Shown in pieces: positions 16,340-24,810 of a stretch of 64,000 nt of DNA. The notes beneath the pieces were generated by a model. It was not told the origin of the DNA, made no database searches, and saw nothing but the letters and a program-made list of their open reading frames with translations. The DNA is taken from NCBI RefSeq assembly GCF_029968095.1, contig NZ_JASCIR010000017.1, positions 62,001 through 126,000 of the forward strand, written 5' to 3'. Source of the DNA: Streptomyces solicavernae (GTDB lineage Bacteria > Actinomycetota > Actinomycetes > Streptomycetales > Streptomycetaceae). The translations under genes were made by a program, and so were the position numbers. How positions within the stretch are numbered: position 1 is the first letter of the stretch; every line of letters starts with the position of its first letter.

Positions 16340-17506
16340 TCAGACCAGGTTGTCCTCGACTGCAAGGCCGAAGGCTCCGCGGCCGTACATGGCCAGGGCG
16401 CGCTCCACGTCGTTGGCCACGTGGACGCTGCCGGCGTGGGCGTCGCGCCAGGCCCGCTCGATGGGATTGCCGCGCCGCAGCGAATGACCGCCCGCCGTCT
16501 TGAACAGCAGGTCGATCGCAGCCACGGCCCGCTCGGTGCCCCTGACCTGGTCCCGCCGGGTCCGCAGCCGCAGCTCCATCGGGATCTCCCGCCCGGCTGC
16601 GGCCAGTTCGGCCAGTTCACGCAGATTGCGGTCCATCTGCAGCACCGTCGCGTCGATGTCGGACGCCGCCCGCGCGATGGCGACCTGCGCGAAGGGGTCC
16701 TCGGCGAACCGGCCACCCCCCAGGCTGAGGCGGACCCGCTCTTTCATCAGCGCGACGTACGACTCGAATCCGCCGGAGACGGCCCCGATCACCGGCGCGG
16801 TGACGGCACTGGTGAAGATCGCGCCGAACGGCAGCCGGTAGAGGGGGCCTCGGTTGACCTTCTGGCCCGGCCCCTTCAGCTGCGCCAGCTCGTAGTTGCG
16901 GATCACCCGGTGGGCCGGGACGAAGGTGTCGTCGACGAGGATGTCGTTGCTCGCGGTGCCGCGCAGACCGACGACGTCCCAGACGTCGTCGATGCGGTAG
17001 TCGGACCGGGGCACCAGGACGGTGAGGAAGTCCACCGGCCGTCCCTGCGCACCGACCACGAGCGCGCCGAGCAGCACCCACTCGGCGTGCTCACAACCGG
17101 AGGAGAAGCTCCACCTGCCGGTGAGCCGGTAGCCGCCGTCGACCGGGGTGAGCCGCCCCACCGGGGCATACGCCGAGGAGACCAGGGTTTCCCGGTCGTC
17201 GCCCCAGACCTCGTCCTGCGCCTGCTCGGCGAACAGGCCGAGCTGCCAGGGGTGCACGCCGAGCACCGACGCCACCCAGCCGGTGGAGCAGCACACGGCG
17301 GAGATCTCGCGTACCACCGCGTAGAAATCGACCGGATCGCTCTCCAGACCGCCGTAGCGGCGGGGCTGGAGCATCCGGAAGACGCCGGCGTCCACGAGTT
17401 CGCGGACCGTGCGCTCGGGGATCCGCCGCGCCTCGTCGGCGGCGACCGCCCGGTCCGCGAGGCCGGGGAGCAGGGTGCGCACCGATTCCAGAACCTCATT
17501 GCCCAT
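16340..17506 (-). CDS. HsaA-like flavin-dependent monooxygenase (second copy)
   Basis: 388 residues from the ATG at 17506 with GGAGG upstream. It has the acyl-CoA-dehydrogenase fold of class D two-component monooxygenases: FRMLQPRRYGGLE, STGWVASVLGVHPWQLGLF, WSFSSGCEHAEWVLLG, VVGLRGTASND and a C-terminal RAWRDAHAGSVHV. The same blocks occur in the HsaA at 40242, but the two differ throughout, so they are diverged paralogues. HsaA needs reduced flavin from HsaB, and no second hsaB is seen here. It is co-oriented with the FadD3-like ligase. Its substrate could be a different hydroxylated ring A or a ring C/D intermediate. Confidence 0.8.
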   Translation of the reverse strand: MGNEVLESVRTLLPGLADRAVAADEARRIPERTVRELVDAGVFRMLQPRRYGGLESDPVDFYAVVREISAVCCSTGWVASVLGVHPWQLGLFAEQAQDEVWGDDRETLVSSAYAPVGRLTPVDGGYRLTGRWSFSSGCEHAEWVLLGALVVGAQGRPVDFLTVLVPRSDYRIDDVWDVVGLRGTASNDILVDDTFVPAHRVIRNYELAQLKGPGQKVNRGPLYRLPFGAIFTSAVTAPVIGAVSGGFESYVALMKERVRLSLGGGRFAEDPFAQVAIARAASDIDATVLQMDRNLRELAELAAAGREIPMELRLRTRRDQVRGTERAVAAIDLLFKTAGGHSLRRGNPIERAWRDAHAGSVHVANDVERALAMYGRGAFGLAVEDNLV

Positions 17507-17554
17507 AGCGGCGACCTCCGTGTGCGTGCGATGTCCCGGTGTCCTGTGGCGGCG

Positions 17555-19141
17555 TCATGGGTGCCGCAGTCCGGCTTTGTGGATCTTCCCGGAGGCGTTG
17601 CGGGGGAAGGCGTCGAGGACGACGACCTCGCGGGGGACCTTGAAGTTGGCGAGCCGTCCGCGGCAGAAGCCGATGAGTTCGGCGGAGTCGGCCGGTGCTC
17701 CGGGGCGCAGGGTCACATAGGCCCGGCCGACCTCGCCGAGGCGGGCGTCGGGGACGCCGACGACGGCAGCCTCCGCGATGGCCTCGTGCCGGGTGAGGAC
17801 CTGCTCGATCTCCGCCGGGTAGACGTTGAACCCGCCGACGACGAACATGTCCTTGGACCGCCCGGTGATCGTCAGATTGCCGCGTTCGTCGAGGCGCCCG
17901 ATGTCTCCGGTGGCGAGCCAGCCGTCCGGGTCGACGGCCGGCGGGGCGTTTGGGGGCTGGTCGAGATAGCCGAGCATCACGTTGAAGCCCCGGACCAGGA
18001 TCTCGCCGTCCCGCCCGGCGGGCAGCCGCCGCCCCGCGGAGTCGACCACCACGACCTCGACACCGTCCAGGGGACGGCCGACGGTCAGGGCGACCGTCTC
18101 GTCGTCGTCCCCGGCCGAGCAGGCGGTCACCGTCCCACAGCTCTCGGTGAGGCCGTACGCGGTGAGCACCGCGGGGAAGAGTTCGGCGCGCATCCTCCGT
18201 ACGAGGGTGACGGGGACGACGGCGGAGCCGGTCACCGCGAGGCGCAGCGAGGTGAGATCGAACCGGTCGCGTCCCGGGGCGTCGAGGAGCGAGGTGTAGA
18301 GGGTCGGCGGTCCCGGCAGGACGGTGATCCGCTCGGTCTCGATGAGGGACATGGTCCGGTCCGTGTCGAAGACGGCCTGCAGCACCATCGTGGCGCCCTG
18401 TGAGACGCAGGCGAGCACGCCCGCTTTGTAGCCGAAGCAGTGGAAAAGGGGGTTGACGATCAGACAGCGGTCGCCACGGGTCAGTCCGGTGCGTCCGCAC
18501 CAGGCGCGGTAGGTCAGCAGATTCTGCCGGTGAGTGGTCAGTGCGCCCTTGGGGCGGCCGGTCGTCCCGGAGGTGAAGAGCAGGTCCGAGGGGTCGTCGG
18601 GGGCGACGGCCGCGGACCGCGCAGCGGCGGTGGCGTCGGGGACCGTGCGGCCCAGGCGCAGGAAGGCGTCCCACCCTGTGGTGCCGGGGGTGTCGGCGCC
18701 GCCGGTCAGCACCACGTCCGTGAGGGCGGGCAGGCCCGGCACCGGTGCGGTGCGGTCGGGACCGGCGCCGAGCATGGCCAGGTAGTCGTGGCCGAGGAAG
18801 CCGTTGTCGACGAGGAGCAGGCGCGCCCCGCTCTTCTTGAGGACCCAGCGGGCCTCGTCTCCCTTGTAGCGGGTGTTGACGGGCACCAGGATCGCGCCGA
18901 TGCCGGTGGCCGCCAGTGCCGCGACCACCCAGCGGTGACCGTTGGGCGCCCAGAGTGCGACGCGGTCACCGTGCGACACGCCCAGCGCGATCAGGGACTT
19001 GGCGGCCTGGTGCACGGCTTCGCCCAAGTCCTGGTACGTCAGCCGTACTTCGGCGTCCACGACTGCCTCGACGCCGGGGTGGTCCGCGACCGTACGGGCG
19101 AGCACCCGGGGAAGCGTCAGCCGGTCATCGGCCTGGCCCAT
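17555..19141 (-). CDS. FadD3-like acyl-CoA synthetase (HIP-CoA ligase candidate)
   Basis: 528 residues from the ATG at 19141, which shares one base with the upstream SDR stop (TGATG). Motifs: LLFTSGTTGRPKGALTTHRQ, CFGYKAGVLACVSQGAT, VLPGPPTLYTSLLD, AYGLTESCG, FVVGGFNVYPAEIEQVL and NASGKIHKAGL. Many of these blocks match what I remember of mycobacterial FadD3, which activates the indane-type propionate (HIP) left after rings A and B are removed. It would thus start ring C/D degradation. The further ring C/D enzymes (IpdAB, EchA20, FadE30-33) are not in this window. Confidence 0.75.
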   Translation of the reverse strand: MGQADDRLTLPRVLARTVADHPGVEAVVDAEVRLTYQDLGEAVHQAAKSLIALGVSHGDRVALWAPNGHRWVVAALAATGIGAILVPVNTRYKGDEARWVLKKSGARLLLVDNGFLGHDYLAMLGAGPDRTAPVPGLPALTDVVLTGGADTPGTTGWDAFLRLGRTVPDATAAARSAAVAPDDPSDLLFTSGTTGRPKGALTTHRQNLLTYRAWCGRTGLTRGDRCLIVNPLFHCFGYKAGVLACVSQGATMVLQAVFDTDRTMSLIETERITVLPGPPTLYTSLLDAPGRDRFDLTSLRLAVTGSAVVPVTLVRRMRAELFPAVLTAYGLTESCGTVTACSAGDDDETVALTVGRPLDGVEVVVVDSAGRRLPAGRDGEILVRGFNVMLGYLDQPPNAPPAVDPDGWLATGDIGRLDERGNLTITGRSKDMFVVGGFNVYPAEIEQVLTRHEAIAEAAVVGVPDARLGEVGRAYVTLRPGAPADSAELIGFCRGRLANFKVPREVVVLDAFPRNASGKIHKAGLRHP

Positions 19142-19938
19142 CACTTGGCCGCGGCGGGAAGAAGCCGACGGGACGCCTCGTGCGCGCCACGCACCAGTTC
19201 GGCCCGCGGAAAGCCACTGCGCCGCTCGGCCGTCTCGGCGTTGCCGCCGGCCACCCACACGGGGCCGTCCGCGAGCCGCTCAAGGCCCTCACGGGCCACG
19301 TCGTCGGGTTCGGCGACGCGCAGCCCCGGCAGGTCCATGCGCAGCCCGGCCCGCTCCATGGCGGGGGTGCGCGTCACGCCCAGCACCAGTTCCAGGACGT
19401 GTACGCCGTGCGGCCGGAGTTCGAGCCAGAGTCCCTCGGCGAAGACCCGGCTGAATGCCTTCGCCGCCGAGTAGACGCTGATCGTGGCCTGTCCGAGGTA
19501 GCCCGAGAGGGAGCCGACCAGCATGATGCCGCCCCGCCCTCGGTCCTTCATGAGGGCGCCGAAGTGGTGGGCGAGGGCCAGTTGGGCGGTGATGTTGAGG
19601 TCGAGGACGCCCTGGACGCGGTCCAGGTCCCCGCTGACGAACTCGTGTCCGTAGCTGTTGGCCCCGGCGTTGAAGATGAGCAGGCCCACCTCCAGGTCCT
19701 CGGTCGCCGTGCGGATCCGCGTCACCGCGTCGGGCGCGAGCAGGTCGAGGGCGAGGGTGCGCACCTCGACGCCGCGCGCCCTGGCCTCCTCCGCGGTCTG
19801 CCGCAGTGGCTCCGGCTTGCGGGCGATGAGCACCAGATTGATGCCGGCGTCCGCGAGGCGGTGGGCGAACGAGGCGCCGACTCCCTCGGACCCTCCGGCG
19901 ACGACGGCCCACGGCCCGTACACACCCTTGTCGAGCAT
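19141..19938 (-). CDS. short-chain dehydrogenase/reductase (SDR)
   Basis: 265 residues from the ATG at 19938, preceded by AGAAGGGAAG. The cofactor loop is AGGSEGVG, FNAGAN replaces NNAG, and the catalytic pair is Ser in VGSLSGYLG with YSAAK. This variant resembles the 17-beta-HSD12/ketoreductase-like SDR branch. It is cotranscribed with the FadD3-like ligase and the HsaA-like gene, and its promoter carries one island operator. Substrate unknown; a steroid or HIP-type ketone is likely from context. Confidence 0.8.
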   Translation of the reverse strand: MLDKGVYGPWAVVAGGSEGVGASFAHRLADAGINLVLIARKPEPLRQTAEEARARGVEVRTLALDLLAPDAVTRIRTATEDLEVGLLIFNAGANSYGHEFVSGDLDRVQGVLDLNITAQLALAHHFGALMKDRGRGGIMLVGSLSGYLGQATISVYSAAKAFSRVFAEGLWLELRPHGVHVLELVLGVTRTPAMERAGLRMDLPGLRVAEPDDVAREGLERLADGPVWVAGGNAETAERRSGFPRAELVRGAHEASRRLLPAAAK

Positions 19939-19960
19939 CGTCTTCCCTTCTGTAGCGTCC

Positions 19961-20060
19961 GCGTCCCGGTTGCGCTTGTCGCGCCCCGATTGCGCTTGTC
20001 GCGTCCCGGTTGCGCTTGTCGCGCCCCGATTGCGCTTGTCGCGTCCCGGTTGCGCTGAAC
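19961..20060. repeat. five tandem 20-bp repeats in a divergent promoter region
   Basis: Two forms alternate: gcgtcccggttgcgcttgtc (19961, 20001, and a partial copy at 20041) and gcgccccgattgcgcttgtc (19981, 20021). The array lies right upstream of the SDR gene (start 19938) and next to an operator copy. There are no spacers, so it is not a CRISPR array. The 20-bp period puts each copy on the same helix face. Confidence 0.88.
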
Positions 20061-20092
20061 ATAGGACCGGTCCGCGCGGCCCCGGTTTCGGG

Positions 20093-20109
20093 CTCCCACT
20101 GGCCGGGAC
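20093..20109. promoter_or_regulatory. steroid-island operator, copy 5
   Basis: CTCCCACTGGCCGGGAC fits the island consensus. It is the only copy in this divergent region (19939-20257), between the SDR gene (minus) and the second TetR gene (plus). Confidence 0.7.
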
Positions 20110-20257
20110 GTTGCGGGGTGGCTCCGTGACGGACGGCGACGGCGTTCACCTCACTCGCCGTACGGGACGTGGTGAGGGCCGGGGCTCGGACTGACGTGGC
20201 GGGCGCGAGCGGCGTAGGGTCGGGGATCGTTCGTCGACTGATCTCCGGGGGTGCGGG

Positions 20258-20869
20258 ATGCCGAGAATCGCCGAGGCCAGGGCTGGTGCCGAGCCCAGCT
20301 CTCCGAGGCAGCACGCGCGTCGTCGGCGCATCCTGAAGGCCGCCGAGGCGATCGCCGCGGAGACGGGCCTTGAGCGCGTGCAGATGCACGAGGTGGCCAA
20401 GGCGGCGGGCGTGGCGATCGCCACGCTCTACCGCTACTTCCCCTCGAAGACCCATCTGTTCACCGCCGTGATGGCCGAGCAGATCGAGGAGTTCGGGGCA
20501 CGGCTGCCCGATCCTGCGACCGACAGCCGGCCTGGGGACGCCGTGTTCGCCGCGCTGGCCGGTGCCACCCGCAATCTGCTGCGGAAACCCGAACTGGCCA
20601 CCGCGATGATCCAGTCGGCGAACGCGGCGCGGGCCCACACCGTCCCCGACCTCGCGCGCGTGGACACCGGTTTCCAGGACCTGCTGCTCAGGGCCTGGGG
20701 CGTGGCGGAGCCGACGGAGCAGCATCTGAGCCGCATCCGGCTGCTCACCCTGCTGTGGTACGGCGTCCTGCAGTCCCGGCTCAACGAACGCTCCTCGCCC
20801 GCCGAAGCGGACGCCGACTTGCGCATGGCCTGCGAGCTGCTGCTCGCGCCCGAGGAGGACACGGGCTGA
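20258..20869 (+). CDS. TetR-family regulator, KstR-like (second)
   Basis: 203 residues from the ATG at 20258. The helix-turn-helix (about residues 22-70) reads GLERVQMHEVAKAAGVAI followed by ATLYRYFPSKTHLF, almost the same as the TetR at 13001 and KstR-like. The ligand-binding halves are more diverged. Two regulators with near-equal recognition helices in one island suggest either shared operators or two closely related ones; two operator types are in fact seen. The gene ends only 25 bp from the convergent Hsd4A-like gene. Confidence 0.8.
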   Translation: MPRIAEARAGAEPSSPRQHARRRRILKAAEAIAAETGLERVQMHEVAKAAGVAIATLYRYFPSKTHLFTAVMAEQIEEFGARLPDPATDSRPGDAVFAALAGATRNLLRKPELATAMIQSANAARAHTVPDLARVDTGFQDLLLRAWGVAEPTEQHLSRIRLLTLLWYGVLQSRLNERSSPAEADADLRMACELLLAPEEDTG

Positions 20870-20894
20870 GCAGCCACGGGCGACCCGCCACCGC

Positions 20895-21830
20895 TCAGCG
20901 CGCGCCGGTGGGCTGCGTCCCCGTGGTGTCGAGTTCGGCCACCGAGTAGGCGGCGTACGTCCGGTACGGGTCCCGGCCCTTGAAGTGGGCCGTGAGCTGC
21001 TCGTCCAGCTCCTCGGGGGTGAAGACGCCGTCGGCCGCGGTGAACTTCCGTTCCACGGTGGGGGCCGCCATCAGCGCGACCATGTCGCCGTAGACGACGA
21101 ACACCTGTCCGTTGATCTCGTCCGAGGCGGGCGACGCCAGGTGCGCGACGAAGGTGCCGACCCGCTCCGGCGCCATGATGTCGAGCCCGCCCGCGGCGGC
21201 CTGGTCGCCTGCGCCGAACGCCTGCGCGGTCATCGCGGTGCGGGCGCGCGGGCAGATCGCGTTGGCCCGTACGCCGTAGCGGGCGAGGCCCTGCGCGGTG
21301 GCCAGCGTCAGGGCGGTGATGCCGGCCTTGGCCGCCGAGTAGTTGGGCTGCCCGGGGGCGCCGAACAGGAAGGCCTCGGAAGAGGTGTTGATGATCCGGC
21401 CGTACACGGGGCCGCCCGCGGCCTTGCTCGCCGCCCGCCAGTGCACGGCCGCGGCCCGTGAGACGGCCGCGTGACCCTTCAGGTGGACCCGGATCACGTC
21501 GTCCCAGTCGGACTCGGTGAGGTTGAACAGCATCTTGTCGCGCAGAACACCGGCGTTGTTGACGACGATGTCGAGGCCGCCGAAGCTCTCCACCGCCGCC
21601 TCGACGAGCCGGTCCCCCATGGACCAGTCGCCGACGTCTCCGGTGACCGCGACGGCACCGCGGCCGAGGTCCTTGATCTCGGCGACGACGTCCCTGGCCG
21701 CCGGGCCGACGTCGTTCACCACCACGTCGGCGCCCCTGGCCGCGAGGGCCAGTGCCTCGGCCCTGCCGAGGCCGGAACCTGCGCCGGTGACGATGGCGGT
21801 ACGCCCTTCCAGGCTGTGCTTCGCGCTCAT
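20895..21830 (-). CDS. Hsd4A-like 17-beta-hydroxysteroid dehydrogenase / 3-hydroxyacyl-CoA dehydrogenase SDR
   Basis: 311 residues from the ATG at 21830. TGAGSGLGRAEALALAARGA with VNDVG after the second strand, VNNAGVLRDKMLFN, TSSEAFLFGAPGQPNYSAAK and a C-terminal extension are typical of the SDR domain of peroxisomal multifunctional enzyme 2 and of mycobacterial Hsd4A. It should oxidise the 22-hydroxyacyl-CoA of the C5 side chain before FadA5 thiolysis. It is the last gene of the side-chain operon but has both operator types directly upstream, so it may also be transcribed on its own. Confidence 0.78.
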   Translation of the reverse strand: MSAKHSLEGRTAIVTGAGSGLGRAEALALAARGADVVVNDVGPAARDVVAEIKDLGRGAVAVTGDVGDWSMGDRLVEAAVESFGGLDIVVNNAGVLRDKMLFNLTESDWDDVIRVHLKGHAAVSRAAAVHWRAASKAAGGPVYGRIINTSSEAFLFGAPGQPNYSAAKAGITALTLATAQGLARYGVRANAICPRARTAMTAQAFGAGDQAAAGGLDIMAPERVGTFVAHLASPASDEINGQVFVVYGDMVALMAAPTVERKFTAADGVFTPEELDEQLTAHFKGRDPYRTYAAYSVAELDTTGTQPTGAR

Positions 21831-21931
21831 GCTGCGGCTCCCTCTGTCCTACGTACGGCATCACGGTGATACGGGATGGCGGTGATACGGGATGACGGTG
21901 ATCGGTGGCGGATGATCACCGAGAGCGCAAA

Positions 21932-21949
21932 ACTAGTACCAATTCTAGT
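21932..21949. promoter_or_regulatory. second-type operator (KstR-like palindrome), copy 1
   Basis: ACTAGTACCAATTCTAGT is a near-perfect AT-rich palindrome in otherwise GC-rich DNA. Its reverse complement, ACTAGAATTGGTACTAGT, is 16/18 identical to the site at 36528-36545. The spacing of the half sites resembles the mycobacterial KstR motif TnnAACnnGTTnnA. Confidence 0.72.
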
Positions 21950-21964
21950 TTCGGCCGGATGGCT

Positions 21965-21982
21965 GTCCCGCTGAGTGGGGCA
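21965..21982. promoter_or_regulatory. steroid-island operator, copy 6
   Basis: GTCCCGCTGAGTGGGGCA matches the left arm and core of the island consensus. It lies 15 bp from the second-type operator at 21932-21949, in the spacer between hsaE and the Hsd4A-like gene. Confidence 0.65.
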
Positions 21983-22008
21983 CGCTCGGCCGCTGCTTCC
22001 CCTGGGGC

Positions 22009-22791
22009 CTACGTGAACCGCGCCTCCACAGAGCCGAGTCCGGCGAATTCGGCCCGGAAGGAGTCGCCCGCACGGACGTCGACGGCCCGGGTGCAGGAAC
22101 CCGGCAGCACCAGGTGACCGGCCTCCAGGCGGACGCCGAACGACGCCACCTTGCGGGACAGCCAGGCCACGGCCTCGGTCGGGTCGCCGAGCACGGCGCT
22201 CGTGTTGCCCCGGGCGACCTCCTCGCCGTCCTGGTGCAGCACCGCCCCGATGTCGGCCGGATCGAGGCGGTCCGGCGAGACGCGGGTGTCGCCCAGGATC
22301 ACACCGGCCGACGAGGCGTTGTCGGCGATGGTGTCGGCGAGGCCGATCCTCCAGTCGGTGATCCGGCTGTCGATGAGCTCGATGGTCGGCACGATGCACT
22401 CGGTGGCCGCGAGTACGTCCGCCGCCGTGCAGTCCTCGCCGGGCAGGGCCTTGCCCAGGACGTAGCCGATCTCCACCTCGATGCGCGGGAAGCAGTAGCG
22501 TGCCGTTTCGACGTTGGTTCCGGACAGGACCATGTCGTCGAGCAGATGGCCGTAGTCCGGCTCGTCGACGCCCATCATCTGCTGCATGACCTTCGACGAC
22601 AGCCCCACCTTGTGGCCACGGACGGTGGCGCCGGCCGCCAGTCTCCGGCGGATGTTGAGCAGTTGGATCTCGTAGGCGTCGTGCACGTCGATGCCGGGGT
22701 ACGTGCCGGCCAAGGGCGCGATCGGTGACCGGTCGTGCTCCGCGGTCCACAGCAGTTCGGCGGCGGCGGCGCGCTGCGCGGGGTCAAGCAT
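22009..22791 (-). CDS. hsaE: 2-hydroxypenta-2,4-dienoate hydratase (HsaE/MhpD family)
   Basis: 260 residues from the ATG at 22791, which overlaps the upstream MaoC gene by 8 nt. Family blocks: GHKVGLSSKVMQQMMGVDEPDYGHLLDDM, RIEVEIGYVLG with the metal-ligand Glu residues, and ELIDSRITDWRI. It hydrates 2-hydroxy-dienoate, here the C6 2-hydroxyhexa-2,4-dienoate from ring A, to the 4-hydroxy-2-oxo acid that HsaF cleaves. It is encoded in the side-chain operon, away from hsaF and hsaG, which lie 20 kb further on. Confidence 0.85.
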   Translation of the reverse strand: MLDPAQRAAAAELLWTAEHDRSPIAPLAGTYPGIDVHDAYEIQLLNIRRRLAAGATVRGHKVGLSSKVMQQMMGVDEPDYGHLLDDMVLSGTNVETARYCFPRIEVEIGYVLGKALPGEDCTAADVLAATECIVPTIELIDSRITDWRIGLADTIADNASSAGVILGDTRVSPDRLDPADIGAVLHQDGEEVARGNTSAVLGDPTEAVAWLSRKVASFGVRLEAGHLVLPGSCTRAVDVRAGDSFRAEFAGLGSVEARFT

Positions 22792-23632
22792 CGGGGTTCT
22801 CCTCCTGGGTCGGGTGTCCGCCCGTGGGCGGCGCGGATCGGAAGCGGGCCCGGCCGCCCGACAGGGCCGTGCGCCCCTCGGCCCACGCCTGGAAGCGCAC
22901 CGCACCGTTCCCGTCCGGCAGGGCGGTCACGTCGAGGCGGTCCCCCGGGAACACCGGAGCGGCGAAACGCGCGTCCAGCTCCGCCAGTTCGGCCGGGTGC
23001 GCGCCGAGCGAAGGGGCGAGCACCAGGGTGGTGGCGGCGAGGCTGCACAGGCCGTGCAGGAAGGGCCGGGGCATGCCCGCGGCCCGCGCGGCGGCCGGGT
23101 CCATGTGCATGGCGTGACGGTCGCCGAGCAGCCGGTACAGGGCGGCCTGACGGTGGTGGGTGTCGACGCTGAGCCGCCGGGCCGCGGCGCCCTCGGCGCG
23201 GGCGGGAGCCGACGGCCCCCTGTCGCCGTCGAAACCGCCGCAGCCGGGCGCGAACAGCGACCAGGTGGCCACGAAGTACTCCGAGGTCACCTCCACCTCG
23301 AAGACGGCGGCCGATCCCTTGTCCCACACCTCGGCGACCCGGGCGTGCGTCGTCAGCTCACCGGAGCGCGGCAACGGGCCCCGCACCAGCAGGCGTTGGG
23401 CGCCGTGCACGGCCGTGGTGACGTCGAAGGCGCCGAGTGCGCCCAGGGCGTCGGGGGCCCACTGGGCGAGGGTCAGTCCGAAGGTGGGCAGCACCCGCAG
23501 GTGTTCCTCGTACACGAGGTCCAGGTCGCTCGCCCGCGCGCCGACCGCGAGCGCGTAGAGGATCGCGTCCCGTTCGGTGTAGGCGACGGTACGGGTGCCG
23601 AGGTCGCGGCCGCGCCACGGGGAGACGCTCAC
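22784..23632 (-). CDS. MaoC-family double-hotdog enoyl-CoA hydratase with altered motif
   Basis: 282 residues from the GTG at 23632 (GTGA overlap with ltp2). It has two hotdog halves. The C-terminal half holds the hydratase-2 motif YRLLGDRHAMHMDP, where the catalytic Asp and His stay in place but the usual Asn-Pro is His-Ala; FLHGLCSLA follows. The N-terminal half resembles Hsd4B (YEEHLRVLPTFGLTL, AEVWDKGSAAVFEV). It is a paralogue of the MaoC protein at 32084, which keeps the standard motif. It probably hydrates a steroid side-chain enoyl-CoA, perhaps with different stereochemistry or ring substituents, or with weak activity. Confidence 0.75.
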   Translation of the reverse strand: MSVSPWRGRDLGTRTVAYTERDAILYALAVGARASDLDLVYEEHLRVLPTFGLTLAQWAPDALGALGAFDVTTAVHGAQRLLVRGPLPRSGELTTHARVAEVWDKGSAAVFEVEVTSEYFVATWSLFAPGCGGFDGDRGPSAPARAEGAAARRLSVDTHHRQAALYRLLGDRHAMHMDPAAARAAGMPRPFLHGLCSLAATTLVLAPSLGAHPAELAELDARFAAPVFPGDRLDVTALPDGNGAVRFQAWAEGRTALSGGRARFRSAPPTGGHPTQEENPDA

Positions 23633-24810
23633 CGGTCCGCCCCGAGGACGAGGCCGCTGGTCGGGACTCCGGTGCCCGCGGTGACCAGGACGTGCCCGAC
23701 GTTCTCCGGCTGGTTCACCGAGGTGCCGCGGACCAGGCGTACGCCCTCGGCGATGCCGTTCATGCCGTGCAGATACGCCTCGCCGAGCTGGCCGCCGTGG
23801 GTGTTCAGCGGCAGGCTGCCGCCGAGCTCCAGATGGCCGTCCGCGATGAAGTCCTTCGCCTCGCCCCTGCCGCAGAAGCCGAGTTCCTCCAGCTGGGGCA
23901 GGACCAGCGGCGTGAAGTGGTCGTAGAGGATCGCGGCGTCGATGTCGGCGGGAGTGAGCCCGCTCTGCCGGTAGAGCTGCCGGCCGGTCAGGCCCATCTC
24001 CGGGATGCCCGTGATGGTGGGCCGGTAGTAGCTCGTCATCATGTGCTGGTCGGCACCGAGCCCCTGGGCCGCGCCGCGGATCACCGCGGGCGGGTGGGGC
24101 AGGTCCCGGGCGCGCTCGGCCGAGACCACCACCAGCGCCTGGCCGCCGTCGGTCTCCTGGCAGCAGTCGAGCAGCCGCAGCGGCTCGGCGATCCAACGTG
24201 AACTCTGGTGGTCGGCCAGGGTGATGGGCCGGTCGTAAAAGTACGCGGCGGGGTTGTTCGCCGCGTGGGCGCGGTCCACGACGGCGACCCGTCCGAAGTC
24301 CTCGGTGGTGGCGCCGTACTCGTGCAGGTAGCGGCGGGCGAACATGGCCACCCACTGGGCGGGGGTGTTCAGTCCGAACGGTGTCATCCATGCGTACGCG
24401 GCACGGTCCGCGGAGGTGTCCATCGGCCGGTCGGCCTGGCCGAGGCCGTACCGCTCGCCGGAGCGCTCGTTGAAGGCCCGGTAGCAGACGACGACTTCGG
24501 CGGCGCCGGTGGCGATTGCCATGGCCGCCTGCTGAACGGTGGCGCAGGCGGCGCCGCCGCCGTAGCCGATGCGGGAGAAGAAGGTCAGCTCGCCCATGCC
24601 GGTGTTGCGGGCGATGTGGATCTCGGAGTTGGTGTCCGCGGTGAAGGTCACCAGGCCGTCGACGTCGCACGGTTTCAGGCCCGCGTCGTCGATGGCGGCG
24701 AGCACCGCCTCGCAGGCGAGCTGCAGTTCGCTGCGCCCGGAGAACTTGGAGAACTCGGTCGCGCCGATCCCCGCGACGGCGGCGGCGCCCGACAAGGGGT
24801 GTGCGGTCAC
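23629..24810 (-). CDS. ltp2: Ltp2-like steroid side-chain aldolase (thiolase-like SCP-x family)
   Basis: 393 residues from the GTG at 24810 (GTGA overlap with chsH1). It has the thiolase-like fold of the lipid-transfer-protein family: AVAGIGATEFSKFSGRSE, GGGAACATVQQAAMAIATG, YDHFTPLVLPQLEELGF and LPLNTHGGQLGEAYLHG. Ltp2 performs the retro-aldol release of propionyl-CoA from the 17-hydroxy-C22-acyl-CoA, giving the 17-ketone, and works in complex with the DUF35 domain of ChsH2. Both partners are encoded here in the same operon, which supports the assignment. Confidence 0.85.
   Translation of the reverse strand: MTAHPLSGAAAVAGIGATEFSKFSGRSELQLACEAVLAAIDDAGLKPCDVDGLVTFTADTNSEIHIARNTGMGELTFFSRIGYGGGAACATVQQAAMAIATGAAEVVVCYRAFNERSGERYGLGQADRPMDTSADRAAYAWMTPFGLNTPAQWVAMFARRYLHEYGATTEDFGRVAVVDRAHAANNPAAYFYDRPITLADHQSSRWIAEPLRLLDCCQETDGGQALVVVSAERARDLPHPPAVIRGAAQGLGADQHMMTSYYRPTITGIPEMGLTGRQLYRQSGLTPADIDAAILYDHFTPLVLPQLEELGFCGRGEAKDFIADGHLELGGSLPLNTHGGQLGEAYLHGMNGIAEGVRLVRGTSVNQPENVGHVLVTAGTGVPTSGLVLGADR

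Noticed and set aside
19961..20060. Possible CRISPR array (20-bp repeats)
   Set aside because: The units are directly adjacent without unique spacers, no cas gene is present, and two unit forms alternate. It is a plain tandem repeat. The same holds for 40101-40230.
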